From Opitutus sp. GAS368 (GTDB lineage Bacteria; Verrucomicrobiota; Verrucomicrobiia; Opitutales; Opitutaceae), in contig NZ_LT629735.1 in assembly GCF_900104925.1 (NCBI RefSeq), forward strand, positions 3,827,001 through 3,891,000: a stretch of DNA of 64,000 bases. Direction: 5' to 3'. The notes under the pieces were generated by a model. That model saw only the letters and a list, made by a program, of their open reading frames with translations, did not search any database and was not told the DNA's origin. Position 1 is the first letter of the stretch. Every line of letters starts with the position of its first letter. Made by a program: the position numbers and the translations under genes. Below, in pieces: positions 17,831 to 27,137 of the stretch.

Positions 17831-19516
17831 ATGCGCATCGGCCTGGCCCAGATCAACACCATCGTCGGCGACCTCGCCGGCAACTCCCGCCGCATCCTTG
17901 AGGCTTACCGCACGCTGGTGGCCCAAGACGCGGAGCTGGTGATCTACCCGGAGCTGGTGGTTTCGGGCTACCCGCCGCGCGACCTCCTGTTCAAGAAGCG
18001 CTTCGTGGCCGATGTCGAAAAGGCCACCCGCGAACTCGCCACCCAGATCGGCACCGTGCCGGCCCTCATCGGCTACACCGAGGCCAACATGACCGGCGCG
18101 GGCCGCTCGGCGTTCAACTCCGCCGCCTTCTGCCACCAGGGCAAGGTCACCGCCACCGCCCGCAAGTGCCTGCTGCCGACCTACGATGTCTTCGACGAGG
18201 ACCGTTATTTCGAGCCGGCCGCCGCGCCCATCGTCGTGGAATTCGGCGGCCTCCGCCTCGGCATCACCATCTGCGAGGACATCTGGACGCACGCCATGAT
18301 CTCGACCCGCCGCCTCTACAACGGCGTCGAGCCCGTCCGCCAACTCGCCGGCCAGCGGTGTGACCTGATGGTCAATCTCTCCGCCAGCCCGTGGAATTAC
18401 GGCAAGGGCGACGTCCGCCACAAGCTCGTGGCCGACACCGCCCGCCAGCTCGGCTGCCCGGTCGCCTACGTCAACGCCGTCGGCGGCAATGACGAGCTGC
18501 TCTTCGACGGCCGCAGCGTGGTCTGCGATGCCCAGGGCAACGTCATCGGCGGCCTCGCGGCCTTCCGCGAGCAACTGCAGGTCGTGGAGGTAGGGCGAGT
18601 CGTCCCGACGAGCCGTTCCGCGACCGCGGCTCATCCGGAGGATTCGCCCTACCGTCACCCGACCTTCGAACAGGAAGATCTCGCCGACATCTACGATGCC
18701 CTCGTGCTGGGCGTCCGCGACTACGCCCAGAAGACCGGCTTCAAGAAGGCCCTGCTCGGCCTCTCCGGCGGCATCGACTCAGCGCTGACCGCCGTCATTG
18801 CCGCCGAGGCGCTCGGCCCGAAGAACGTCATCGGCGTCAGCCTGCCGTCGGTCATCTCCAGCCAGCACTCGAAGGACGACGCCCGCATCCTCGCAGCGAA
18901 CCTCGGCATCGAGTTCCACACCATCTCCATCGCCGACACGGTCGGTGCCGCCGAGAAAACGCTCGCCCCGATCTTCGCCGGCCGGCCGCGTGACATCGCC
19001 GAGGAGAACATCCAGGCCCGCGCCCGCGGCCTGCTGCTCATGGCGATCTCCAACAAGTTCGGCGCGCTGCTCCTCACCACGGGCAACAAGAGCGAACTGG
19101 CCGTCGGCTACTGCACGCTCTACGGCGACATGTGCGGCGGGCTCGCGGTCATCAGCGATGTCTTCAAGATGCAGGTTTACGCCCTGTCCCGCTGGATCAA
19201 CCGGAACAAGGAGATCATTCCCGTCTCCAGCATCGACAAGGCGCCGAGCGCCGAGTTGCGGCCCGACCAGACCGACCAGGACAGCCTGCCGCCCTACGCG
19301 ATGCTCGACGCCATCCTCAAGGGCTACGTCGAGGAAGGCCTGTCCCGCGCCGATCTCGTCGCGCAGGGCTTCGACTCGGCCGTCGTCAACGACATCGTCC
19401 GCAAGGTCGACCTCAATGAATACAAGCGCAAGCAGGCCGCCCCCGGCCTGAAGATCACCCCCCTCGCCTTCGGCGTCGGCCGCCGCATCCCGATCGTGCA
19501 GAAATATGTCAGCTGA
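17831..19516 (+). CDS. nadE: Glutamine-hydrolysing NAD+ synthase
   Basis: A 561-residue two-domain enzyme for the last step of NAD synthesis. The N-terminal nitrilase-type glutaminase (about 1-250) has the Glu-Lys-Cys triad (Glu in [12 protein letters not shown], Lys in [13 protein letters not shown], Cys in GITICEDIW). The C-terminal ATP-pyrophosphatase domain has [12 protein letters not shown] (about residues 306-317) and the ammonia-accepting active site. Codons 254-274 consist exactly of a 63-base palindromic repeat (18590-18652), placed in the linker between the domains. It is transcribed alone. Confidence 0.96.
   Translation: MRIGLAQINTIVGDLAGNSRRILEAYRTLVAQDAELVIYPELVVSGYPPRDLLFKKRFVADVEKATRELATQIGTVPALIGYTEANMTGAGRSAFNSAAFCHQGKVTATARKCLLPTYDVFDEDRYFEPAAAPIVVEFGGLRLGITICEDIWTHAMISTRRLYNGVEPVRQLAGQRCDLMVNLSASPWNYGKGDVRHKLVADTARQLGCPVAYVNAVGGNDELLFDGRSVVCDAQGNVIGGLAAFREQLQVVEVGRVVPTSRSATAAHPEDSPYRHPTFEQEDLADIYDALVLGVRDYAQKTGFKKALLGLSGGIDSALTAVIAAEALGPKNVIGVSLPSVISSQHSKDDARILAANLGIEFHTISIADTVGAAEKTLAPIFAGRPRDIAEENIQARARGLLLMAISNKFGALLLTTGNKSELAVGYCTLYGDMCGGLAVISDVFKMQVYALSRWINRNKEIIPVSSIDKAPSAELRPDQTDQDSLPPYAMLDAILKGYVEEGLSRADLVAQGFDSAVVNDIVRKVDLNEYKRKQAAPGLKITPLAFGVGRRIPIVQKYVS
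18590..18652. repeat. In-frame palindrome inside nadE
   Basis: GTAGGGCGAGTCGTCCCGAC is mirrored by GGAGGATTCGCCCTAC. The unit is 63 bases, begins on the first base of codon 254 and ends on the last base of codon 274, so it adds exactly 21 residues (beginning VGRVVPTSR and ending PEDSPY) without changing the frame. The terminal GTAGGG/CCCTAC matches the intergenic family. Confidence 0.75.
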
Positions 19517-19523
19517 TCTGGTC

Positions 19524-19553
19524 ACCACTAATCCACACTAATGGGCCACTAAT
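19524..19553. repeat. Left 30-bp inverted repeat of the first GxxExxY cassette
   Basis: ACCACTAATCCACACTAATG then GGCCACTAAT pairs with the right arm at 19949-19978 with one mismatch in 30. Eleven bases containing GGAG separate it from the GxxExxY start codon. Confidence 0.9.
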
Positions 19554-19564
19554 GGAGACGATCT

Positions 19565-19948
19565 ATGACCACAGTGACCGGGCTGTACCAGCAGGAGGGC
19601 TATGATTTCATGGCTGCTGTTTTCGATGTCTACAATGAGATGGGACATGGCTTCCTTGAAGAGGTTTATCACGAGAGCCTTGAACTCGAATTAGTCCACC
19701 GCGCCATCCCACACGTTTCAAAGCCCAAGCTGTCCCTGTTCTACAAAGGTCAGCTTCTGAAGAAACAATACGAAGCCGATTTCATTGTCATTGGGGAAAT
19801 CGTGGTGGAGTTGAAAGCCGTCAAAGCCCTGCTTTCCGAACACGAAGCGCAGCTCATCAACTATCTTCGCGCGACCGGGAAACGCGTAGGCTATCTCGTG
19901 AATTTCGGTTCATTCCCTAAACTCGAATGGAAGCGTTTTGTTCTCTGA
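19565..19948 (+). CDS. GxxExxY protein (PD-(D/E)XK nuclease-like fold)
   Basis: A 127-residue protein of the GxxExxY family. The motif G-F-L-E-E-V-Y (residues about 24-30) gives the family its name. A nuclease-like core follows: Asp in ADFIVIGE, E-x-K in VVELKAV, and a Gln further on (EAQLINYLRATG). The family is related to PD-(D/E)XK nucleases, but no activity is established. Base composition is visibly more AT-rich than the neighbours, a sign of transfer. The gene exactly fills the space between two 30-base inverted repeats: the left ends 11 bases before the ATG and the right begins directly after the stop. Confidence 0.9.
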   Translation: MTTVTGLYQQEGYDFMAAVFDVYNEMGHGFLEEVYHESLELELVHRAIPHVSKPKLSLFYKGQLLKKQYEADFIVIGEIVVELKAVKALLSEHEAQLINYLRATGKRVGYLVNFGSFPKLEWKRFVL

Positions 19949-19978
19949 ATTAGTGGCCCATTAGTGTGCATTAGTGGT
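19949..19978. repeat. Right 30-bp inverted repeat of the first GxxExxY cassette
   Basis: ATTAGTGGCCCATTAGTGTG then CATTAGTGGT is the mirror of 19524-19553. It abuts the GxxExxY stop codon on one side and ends 5 bases before the hemL ATG on the other. Confidence 0.9.
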
Positions 19979-19983
19979 TAAAA

Positions 19984-21261
<1,278 letters not shown>

Positions 21262-21289
21262 GAAACCGGCCGGTCGGGCCGTCGTCTCG

Positions 21290-23092
21290 ATGCGCATGAA
21301 CCCAAAGCAGCCAAGCAGCCAAGCCAGTTCCTGGATTTTGCTGGCTTCGCTTCTTTGCTTCTTCGTGTTTTCCCCGACACTTTCCGCCCAGCCGGCGGAC
21401 GCCCCGGTGCTCCCGCTCAGCGAGCTGCGGCCGGGCATGAAGGGCGAGGTCTGGACCGTCTTCAAGGGCAGCGCCCCCGAGTCGTTCGCCGTGCAGGTGA
21501 CGGGCATCCTCCAAAACGCCCTCGGTCCCGGGAAAAGCATGATCCTGTGCGAACTGACCGACCCGCGGGTGCAGGACATGGGCGCCGTCGCGGGCATGAG
21601 CGGCAGCCCGCTCTACATCGACGGCAAGGTCGCCGGCGTGCTCTCCTACCAGATCCAGCGCTTCGAGACGGTGCGCTATGCCGGCTTCACGCCGATCAGC
21701 GACATGCTCGAAGTCAGCGCGCTGCCGCCGGGCAAGGACGGCCTCGCGCCCACTCCGATCCCGGTCAAGGGCGAACGCCAGGGCACGCGCGGCGCCGGTG
21801 ATTTCGCCGCGTCGTTCACCCCGATGACACCGGCCTTCTCGCTCGGCGGGCTCGCGCCCGAGGTCGCGGCCATGCTCGAGCCGCAATTTTCGGCGCTCGG
21901 CCTCAACGTCACCGCCCTCGGCGGCAACATTGGCACCGCCGACGCGGCCCCCCCGGCCCCCGCCGCGCTCCATCCCGGCGACGTCATCGCGGTCGCACTG
22001 GCCACCGGTGACATCAGCCTCGCCGGCACCGGCACGGTGTCGCACGTCGACGGCAACCGGATCCTCGCCTTCGGCCACCCGATGCTCTCGCTCGGCGCCA
22101 CCGAGCTCCCGATGGCGTCGGCCGAGGTCGTCACGATCCTCCCGAGCACGCTGAACTCCGTCAAAATCTCCAACACCGGCGGCGTCATCGGCTCCTTCAG
22201 CCAGGACCGCCTTTCGGGCATCTACGGCGAACTGGGCCGCAAGGCTCCCATGGTGGCGGTGGACGTCGTCTTCCCCACCCGCAGCAGCCGCAAGGCGCTG
22301 CACTTCGAGGTCGTGCGCCACGAGCAGTTGCTGCCGGCCATCGCCGCCACCGGGTTGGCCCAGGCCGTCATGGGTTCGAACGAGTCCGGCTTTTCCCGCG
22401 GCTTCAAGGTGACGACCACCGTGGACTTCCCCGGCACGGCGCCCGTCGTGCTGAGCCAGCTTTATCCCGGTCCGCAGGGCTTCCGGCAGGGCCTCAATGA
22501 ATTCGTCGGCAACCTCTCGCTCTGGCTCTTCAACCCCTACGAGCGCGTCTTCCCCGAGCACATCCGCTTCAGCGTCGAGGACACGGCCGAGGTGCCGGCG
22601 GGCTCGATCGAGCAGATGCTCGTGTCGCGCAATGCGGCGGGACCCGGCGACCGGGTGGACCTCACCGTGGGCTGGCGCGCCTTCCAGCACGACGCCGAGA
22701 GCGAGGTCGTGCACCTCGACATCCCGCGCGCCTGGGCCGGCAAGGAGCTCGAGGTCATCCTCACCACCGGCCCCGCGCTGGACGAGCTGACCGGCCGCGC
22801 CCACTCCGTGCCGATCGCGCAGCTGCGGAACTTCGAGGAATACATCTCCGCCCTGCGCGATTTCCGCGAGACCGACGGCCTCTACCTCGCCGTGATCGAG
22901 AAGACCCGGCTGACGACCGACCAGCGCACGACCACGCCGGACCTGCCCGGCTCGCTCGAGCGCATCGCCCGCAGCGCCGACGAGGCGCGCTTCCAGCGCC
23001 GCGACGCGTTCACCCCGTTGTGGGAGCAACGCGTGCTGCCCGGCCGGCTGTTCAACATCATGGTGCGCCGCCCGCTGACCGTCACTGACTGA
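21290..23092 (+). CDS. Secreted S55 (SpoIVB-like) peptidase-domain protein
   Basis: A protein of about 600 residues with a signal peptide (LLASLLCFFVFSPTLSA) and, after it, a region resembling the SpoIVB S55 peptidase domain. The likely nucleophile is the Ser in GAVAGMSGSPLYIDGKVAGVLSY. A second part (to about residue 330) contains DGNRILAFGHPMLSLG, typical of this group, and the C-terminal half has no recognised domain. S55 peptidases act as serine proteases in signalling; here the target is unknown. Starts at 21290 and 21296 are equivalent. The signal-peptide coding bases match a dispersed repeat arm. The next gene downstream encodes another secreted protein. Confidence 0.82.
   Translation: MRMNPKQPSSQASSWILLASLLCFFVFSPTLSAQPADAPVLPLSELRPGMKGEVWTVFKGSAPESFAVQVTGILQNALGPGKSMILCELTDPRVQDMGAVAGMSGSPLYIDGKVAGVLSYQIQRFETVRYAGFTPISDMLEVSALPPGKDGLAPTPIPVKGERQGTRGAGDFAASFTPMTPAFSLGGLAPEVAAMLEPQFSALGLNVTALGGNIGTADAAPPAPAALHPGDVIAVALATGDISLAGTGTVSHVDGNRILAFGHPMLSLGATELPMASAEVVTILPSTLNSVKISNTGGVIGSFSQDRLSGIYGELGRKAPMVAVDVVFPTRSSRKALHFEVVRHEQLLPAIAATGLAQAVMGSNESGFSRGFKVTTTVDFPGTAPVVLSQLYPGPQGFRQGLNEFVGNLSLWLFNPYERVFPEHIRFSVEDTAEVPAGSIEQMLVSRNAAGPGDRVDLTVGWRAFQHDAESEVVHLDIPRAWAGKELEVILTTGPALDELTGRAHSVPIAQLRNFEEYISALRDFRETDGLYLAVIEKTRLTTDQRTTTPDLPGSLERIARSADEARFQRRDAFTPLWEQRVLPGRLFNIMVRRPLTVTD
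21299..21373. repeat. AAGCAGCCAAG-family inverted repeat inside a signal peptide
   Basis: CCCAAAGCAGCCAAGCAGCC is mirrored by CTTCTTTGCTTCTTCGTG and TTTTCCC. The right arm matches the intergenic copy at 34954-34973 at 25 of 30 positions, and here it encodes the hydrophobic core of the S55 protein's signal peptide. Confidence 0.65.
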
Positions 23093-23110
23093 TTCACGCT
23101 CATCCCCTCA

Positions 23111-23184
23111 TGTCATTCTGAGCGCAGCGAAGAATCCAGTTCAGTGCGCCAATCGCTGGATCCTTCGCTGCGCTCAGGATGACA
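23111..23184. repeat. TGTCATTCTGAG-family palindrome (23.1 kb)
   Basis: TGTCATTCTGAGCGCAGCGA is mirrored by CGCTGCGCTCAGGATGACA. It fills the gap between the S55 protein gene and the next secreted-protein gene and ends 15 bases before the latter's start. Confidence 0.85.
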
Positions 23185-23199
23185 CATAAATAATCTCGC

Positions 23200-25455
23200 A
23201 TGCATCATCGCCGTTCCTCCCTTCCCTTTTTTGCGTTTTTTGCGCTTTTTGTGGCCAATCTCTCCGCCGACCCGCTGACCAAGCAGCTCGAGATTGATTT
23301 CGGGCGCGACGTCGCCAGCCGCAACCTCAAGGGCCTGGCCACGCGCTCCGATGGGCGCGTGCTGCCGGGGCCGGTCTTCACCGACCTCGCCGGTCCGAAG
23401 CTCGGTGAAATCCTCTGGGTGATGAAACCGGTGGCGGCGAACAAGTTCCTCGTCGGCACCGGCCCCGCCGGCAAGGTGCAGGAGGTCAGCTTCAACGCCA
23501 AGGACGGCTCCTACACCGCCCGCGAGGTCGCCGACGTCCCCGAGACCAACGCCCTGGCCCTGCTGCCCCGGCCCGACGGCAGCCTGCTCATCGGCACCTC
23601 GCCGACCGCCGCGCTCTACCTCTTCAAGGACGACAAGGCCACGGCGCGTGTGCCGCTGCCCGCCGACTCGGTGTTCGACTTCCTGCCTTTGCCCGACGGC
23701 ACCGTGCTCGCGGCCACCGGCAACCCCGGCAAAATCTATCGCCTCGACCTGAAGAAGCTCGCGGCGGCGGGGCTCATCGAGGGCAAGGCCGGTGACGACA
23801 AGCTGCTCGCCGACAAGGGCGTCACGCTCTTCGGTGAGATCCGCGACCGCAACGTGCGCAAGCTGGCGCGCCTCGCCGACGGCCGCATCATCGCCGGGTC
23901 CTCGCCGAAGGGTAACATCTATTCCTTTGGCACCGCGGGCGGCCCGCCGCTCATCCTGCAGGAGAACCGCGACGCCGAGGTGGTCGACCTGCTGCCGCTC
24001 GACGAGGGCGGCTTCTATGCGGCGCTCGTCTTCACCACCGAGACGGCCAGCCGGCTCAACCGCCCGGTCCCGGTCGATCCGAAGGGTGCGGAGACGAAGG
24101 ACAAGCCGCCCGTCGCCGTCGTCGAGGAGAAGCCCGGCTTCACCGGTCGCTCCAGCATCGTCCTCTTCCCCACCGACGGATTCCCCGAGACTGTCATGAC
24201 CAAGCCCAACATCGCGCTCTACCGTCTCGCGCGCCACAACGGCTGGCTGCTGCTCACCGCTGGCGAGCTCGGCGACGCCTTCGGCTACGACCCGGTCTCG
24301 CGGCGCGCGCTCACGTTCGCCGGCAGCGCCTCGAGCCAGCTCAACGACCTGGCGCCGCTGGGCGACGGCCGCTTCCTGCTGCTGCGTAACAACGCCCCCG
24401 GCCTCGCCCTGCTGTCCTTCGCCGCCGCCCCGGTGCGTGAGCTGGAGACCAAGCGGCTCGATCTCGGCGTGGCCGCCGACCTCGGCGCCTTCCGTTTCGC
24501 GCGGTTGCGCGGCGTGGAGCCCGTGGCGCTCAAGGTCGAGGTGCGGACCAATTTCGGCAGCGACGAGCTGGAGGGCTGGACGCCCTGGACCGAACTCAAG
24601 GCGCACGACGGGGCCTTTGCCGCGGAGGGCCTGCGCGGCCGCTACGTGAAGTTCCGGCTGCAGGTCACCGGCGCCCCCACCGACTTCCAGCTCGACAAGG
24701 CCACGCTGTATCACCTGCCCCAGAACCGGCGCCCGCTGCTGACCGACTTCCGGATCCTGCCGCCCAACCTCGGTCTGATTCCCGCCGGCGACCGGCCGGC
24801 CAGCGCGAGCGCCACGCTCGGCCAGCTGTTGTCCCCCGGTCCCCGCGGGGACCGGGACGATAATGAGAAGCGGAGGGATGCGCTCCTGGGCAGCCAGGTG
24901 GTGCCCTCGCCCGGCACACAGATCGTCTACTGGGCCGTCACCGATCCCGACGGGGACAATCTCACCCAGACTTTCTCGATCCGGCCGGAGAACGCCGACA
25001 CCTGGACCGACCTCGCGGTGAACACCACCGACAGCTACGTCCAGTTCGAGACCGGCGGCCTGGCCGAGGGCCTCTACCTCACGCGGCTCACCGTCAGCGA
25101 ACAGGCGCCCCGCCCCGCCGCCCAGCGCCTGAGCTACACCTTCGAGACCGACAACCTGCTGGTCGACCGCACCCCTCCCGTCCTCAGCGCCCCGATCATC
25201 ACACGCGCGAACGGCCTGCTGAAGATTTCCATCACGGGTCGCGACGCACTGTCTCTGCTCGAGGGCGCCGAGTTCGTGCTGAACAACGGCGACCATGAGA
25301 CGGTGGTTCATCCGGCCGACGGCATACTCGACGGCCGCGAGGAAACCTTCGTGGCGGAAATACCCGAGGCAGTGGCCGCCGGTGCGACCTCCGTGGAGAT
25401 CACCGTCTACGACCGCCCCGGCAACGCCGCCTCCATCCGCGTGCCGCTGAAGTAG
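23200..25455 (+). CDS. Large secreted protein with beta-propeller-like N-terminal part
   Basis: A 751-residue exported protein of unknown function. A signal peptide (PFFAFFALFVANLSA) is followed by about 380 residues of repeated strands with the pattern LADGRIIAGSSPKGNIYSF, LPDGTVLAATGNPGKIYRL and LPRPDGSLLIGTSPTAALYLF, which suggest a beta-propeller. The C-terminal 330 residues contain strand-rich, Ig-like stretches (VYWAVTDPDGDNLTQTFSIR). A perfect GC palindrome at 24835-24856 lies inside a charged loop. It follows the S55 peptidase gene on the same strand and may be its partner. It was not recognised as a named family. Confidence 0.7.
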   Translation: MHHRRSSLPFFAFFALFVANLSADPLTKQLEIDFGRDVASRNLKGLATRSDGRVLPGPVFTDLAGPKLGEILWVMKPVAANKFLVGTGPAGKVQEVSFNAKDGSYTAREVADVPETNALALLPRPDGSLLIGTSPTAALYLFKDDKATARVPLPADSVFDFLPLPDGTVLAATGNPGKIYRLDLKKLAAAGLIEGKAGDDKLLADKGVTLFGEIRDRNVRKLARLADGRIIAGSSPKGNIYSFGTAGGPPLILQENRDAEVVDLLPLDEGGFYAALVFTTETASRLNRPVPVDPKGAETKDKPPVAVVEEKPGFTGRSSIVLFPTDGFPETVMTKPNIALYRLARHNGWLLLTAGELGDAFGYDPVSRRALTFAGSASSQLNDLAPLGDGRFLLLRNNAPGLALLSFAAAPVRELETKRLDLGVAADLGAFRFARLRGVEPVALKVEVRTNFGSDELEGWTPWTELKAHDGAFAAEGLRGRYVKFRLQVTGAPTDFQLDKATLYHLPQNRRPLLTDFRILPPNLGLIPAGDRPASASATLGQLLSPGPRGDRDDNEKRRDALLGSQVVPSPGTQIVYWAVTDPDGDNLTQTFSIRPENADTWTDLAVNTTDSYVQFETGGLAEGLYLTRLTVSEQAPRPAAQRLSYTFETDNLLVDRTPPVLSAPIITRANGLLKISITGRDALSLLEGAEFVLNNGDHETVVHPADGILDGREETFVAEIPEAVAAGATSVEITVYDRPGNAASIRVPLK
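24835..24856. repeat. GC palindrome inside the 23.2-kb gene
   Basis: CCCGGTCCCC-GC-GGGGACCGGG is a perfect 22-base dyad in frame within the coding sequence. It encodes a Pro/Arg/Asp-rich loop (SPGPRGDRDD) between better-folded segments. It may be another palindromic insert, but no second copy was found to prove this. Confidence 0.4.
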
Positions 25456-25467
25456 GAAGCAGTCTCA

Positions 25468-25492
25468 CACAAAGTAGCAAAGCAGCTAAGTC
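25468..25492. repeat. Left arm flanking the second GxxExxY gene
   Basis: CACACAAAGTAGCAAAGCAG then CTAAG is mirrored by TTTGCTCCTTAGCTGCTTTG at 26094-26113. The pair belongs to the same family as the repeat at 34894-34973 and brackets the GxxExxY gene. Confidence 0.6.
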
Positions 25493-26040
25493 AGTGCGGG
25501 ATTAGGGAGTGTTTTCAAACCCAACAAATACCCGTTTCCTGTCATTCTGAACAAAGTGAAGAATCCATGCGTTCGCTCGCGATATGGCCTTCGTTGCCGT
25601 GGATCCTTCGCTCCGCTCAGGATGACAAACCGGGTTTGAAAACACTCCCTAAACAACCGGCGGATGCCGTCCTTGATCAGCGACACGTTCAAGTTGACGA
25701 GCAATCCGAGCTGCAATCCGGTGAGTTTGAGATAGGTGATGGTCTGCGCTTGGTGCACTGGCAGCAGGGCATCAACCGCCTTTAGCTCGAGTAGAACCTT
25801 GTCAGCGACGATGAAGTCGGCCCGAAAACCGACATCCAGTCGACGTGACCTGTAATTCAATGGGATGGCTGCCTCGCGGGCATGCCGGATGCCGCGATGC
25901 TTGAATTCTTCCTCCAAGCAGGAGGCATAGACACTTTCCAACAAACCCGGTCCCATTTCATTATGAAGGTGGAATAGTGCGTCGACCGACTTGCGGGCGG
26001 CTTCTTCCACGTCTGGCGTGATATCCAGTTTTCGATTCAT
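25486..26040 (-). CDS. GxxExxY protein carrying a 49-residue mobile-element insert
   Basis: A 184-residue GxxExxY protein. The family motif is G-L-L-E-S-V-Y, and the nuclease-like core contains ADFIVADKVLLELKAV with Gln in HQAQTITYLK. The normal protein would have about 135 residues and end in GIRRLFNPALT. Between Phe130 and Asn180 a 147-base TA-flanked element adds exactly 49 residues in frame (RECFQTRF to LKTLP). The fold should survive because the insert is near the C terminus. Like the first GxxExxY gene it is bracketed by inverted repeat arms, of a different family. Whether it is functional is unknown. Confidence 0.85.
   Translation of the reverse strand: MNRKLDITPDVEEAARKSVDALFHLHNEMGPGLLESVYASCLEEEFKHRGIRHAREAAIPLNYRSRRLDVGFRADFIVADKVLLELKAVDALLPVHQAQTITYLKLTGLQLGLLVNLNVSLIKDGIRRLFRECFQTRFVILSGAKDPRQRRPYRERTHGFFTLFRMTGNGYLLGLKTLPNPALT
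25503..25651. mobile_element. TA-flanked 147-bp MITE-like element, copy 1
   Basis: The element starts TA-GGGAGTGTTTTCAAACCC and ends GGGTTTGAAAACACTCCC-TA, giving perfect 18-base terminal inverted repeats and TA on both sides. It contains a TGTCATTCTGAG-family palindrome. The reverse complement matches copy 2 (37830-37978) at 144 of 149 positions. It interrupts the GxxExxY gene without breaking the frame. The TA flanks resemble those of IS630/Tc1/mariner-type elements; no transposase is present. Confidence 0.85.
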
Positions 26041-26093
26041 GGTGGTGGCGGCCCGTCGTCAGCAGAATGCCAATGCAGTAATGGCTGTCCACG

Positions 26094-26122
26094 CCTTTGC
26101 TCCTTAGCTGCTTTGTGTTCTC
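26094..26122. repeat. Right arm flanking the second GxxExxY gene
   Basis: CTTTGCTCCTTAGCTGCTTT then GTGTTCTCC is the mirror-type arm of 25468-25492. It matches the right arm at 34945-34973 closely and lies between the GxxExxY start and the xerC stop. Confidence 0.6.
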
Positions 26123-26129
26123 CCCTGCT

Positions 26130-27080
26130 TCACGCCCGGGGGTGCGCCTTGGCATAGATCTCCTTCAGCCGCGCGACGCTGGTGTGGGTATAGATCTGCG
26201 TGGTCGTCAGGTTCGCGTGGCCGAGCAGCTCCTGCACGGTGCGCAGATCGGCGCCGGAATTGAGCAGGTGCGTGGCGAAGGAGTGACGCAGCTTGTGCGG
26301 CGAGAGATCCATCGGCAGGTCGGCGAGCGCCAGGTATTTCTTCACCAGCAGCTGCACGGCGCGCACGGTCATCCGCCGGCCGGGGGCCGCCACGACGACC
26401 GGATCGGCCGGCCCGGTGCCGTGCGCGAACTCGGCGCGGAATTTTGCGAGCACCTTCATCGCCGTGGCGCCGAGCGGGCAGATGCGCTCCTTGCGGCCCT
26501 TGCCCAGCACGCGGGCGCTGCCGGCGCCGAAGTCGACGGCGCCATAGTTCAGCGCCACCACCTCGCTCACGCGCAGCCCGCCGCCGTAAAGCAGCTCGAG
26601 CACGAGCCGGTCGCGCCAGGCGTCGTGCGCCGGGAGCGACTTGTTCTTCAGGAGCAGCGCCGGCCCGTCCAGCAGCGCGGCCGCCTGCGCCTCGGTCAGG
26701 AACTTTGGCAGGTTTTTTTGCAGCTTCGGCAGCGGCGCGCCGGCGAAGGGGTTGCGCTCCAGCCGGCCGCGTTGCATCCAGTAGCGGTAGAACGCGCGCA
26801 GGCCGGACACATGGTTGTGCAGCGTGCGGCGGTCGTAGCGGCGCTGGGCCTCGATGACAAAGTCGCGCACGTCGCGCGCGGTCAGCACGTCAAAGCCGCC
26901 TTCCCCGCGCTGGCTGCGCTGGAGCCAGTGAAAGAAATCAACGAAGGCCTGCCCGTAGTTGCGCGCCGTGTAGACGGAGTAGCGCCGCTCCTTCCGGAGG
27001 TGGTCGAGGAAAGGCTGGAGCCACGCGCCGGCGATGTCCGCGGGCAACGCGTCTGGCGTCTTTTCTGCCTTTGGTTTCAT
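26130..27080 (-). CDS. xerC: Tyrosine recombinase XerC-type
   Basis: A site-specific recombinase of about 316 residues that resolves chromosome dimers with a XerD partner. The N-terminal SAM-like core-binding domain (FLDHLRKERRYSVYTARNY) is followed by the catalytic domain with Arg in GGGLRVSEV, His-x-x-Arg in HKLRHSFATHLL, His in LGHANLTTTQIYTH and the nucleophile Tyr in the last motif. Upstream starts at 27092 (ATG) and 27128 (TTG) lie inside a palindromic repeat, so the ATG at 27080 was chosen. It is downstream of mazG on the same strand. Confidence 0.9.
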   Translation of the reverse strand: MKPKAEKTPDALPADIAGAWLQPFLDHLRKERRYSVYTARNYGQAFVDFFHWLQRSQRGEGGFDVLTARDVRDFVIEAQRRYDRRTLHNHVSGLRAFYRYWMQRGRLERNPFAGAPLPKLQKNLPKFLTEAQAAALLDGPALLLKNKSLPAHDAWRDRLVLELLYGGGLRVSEVVALNYGAVDFGAGSARVLGKGRKERICPLGATAMKVLAKFRAEFAHGTGPADPVVVAAPGRRMTVRAVQLLVKKYLALADLPMDLSPHKLRHSFATHLLNSGADLRTVQELLGHANLTTTQIYTHTSVARLKEIYAKAHPRA

Positions 27081-27084
27081 GGTC

Positions 27085-27137
27085 GGGGCCATTGCCCTCA
27101 ATGGCCCTTCATGGGCGGTTGGGGGCAACCGCCCCTA
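27085..27137. repeat. Double palindrome covering the mazG-xerC junction
   Basis: GGGGCCATTGCCCTCAATGG and GGGCGGTTGGGGGCAACCGC are two adjacent hairpins ending in CCCCTA. The unit supplies the last codons and the TGA stop of mazG and contains in-frame start codons for xerC, so the two gene ends appear to have been reshaped by it. Confidence 0.65.
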
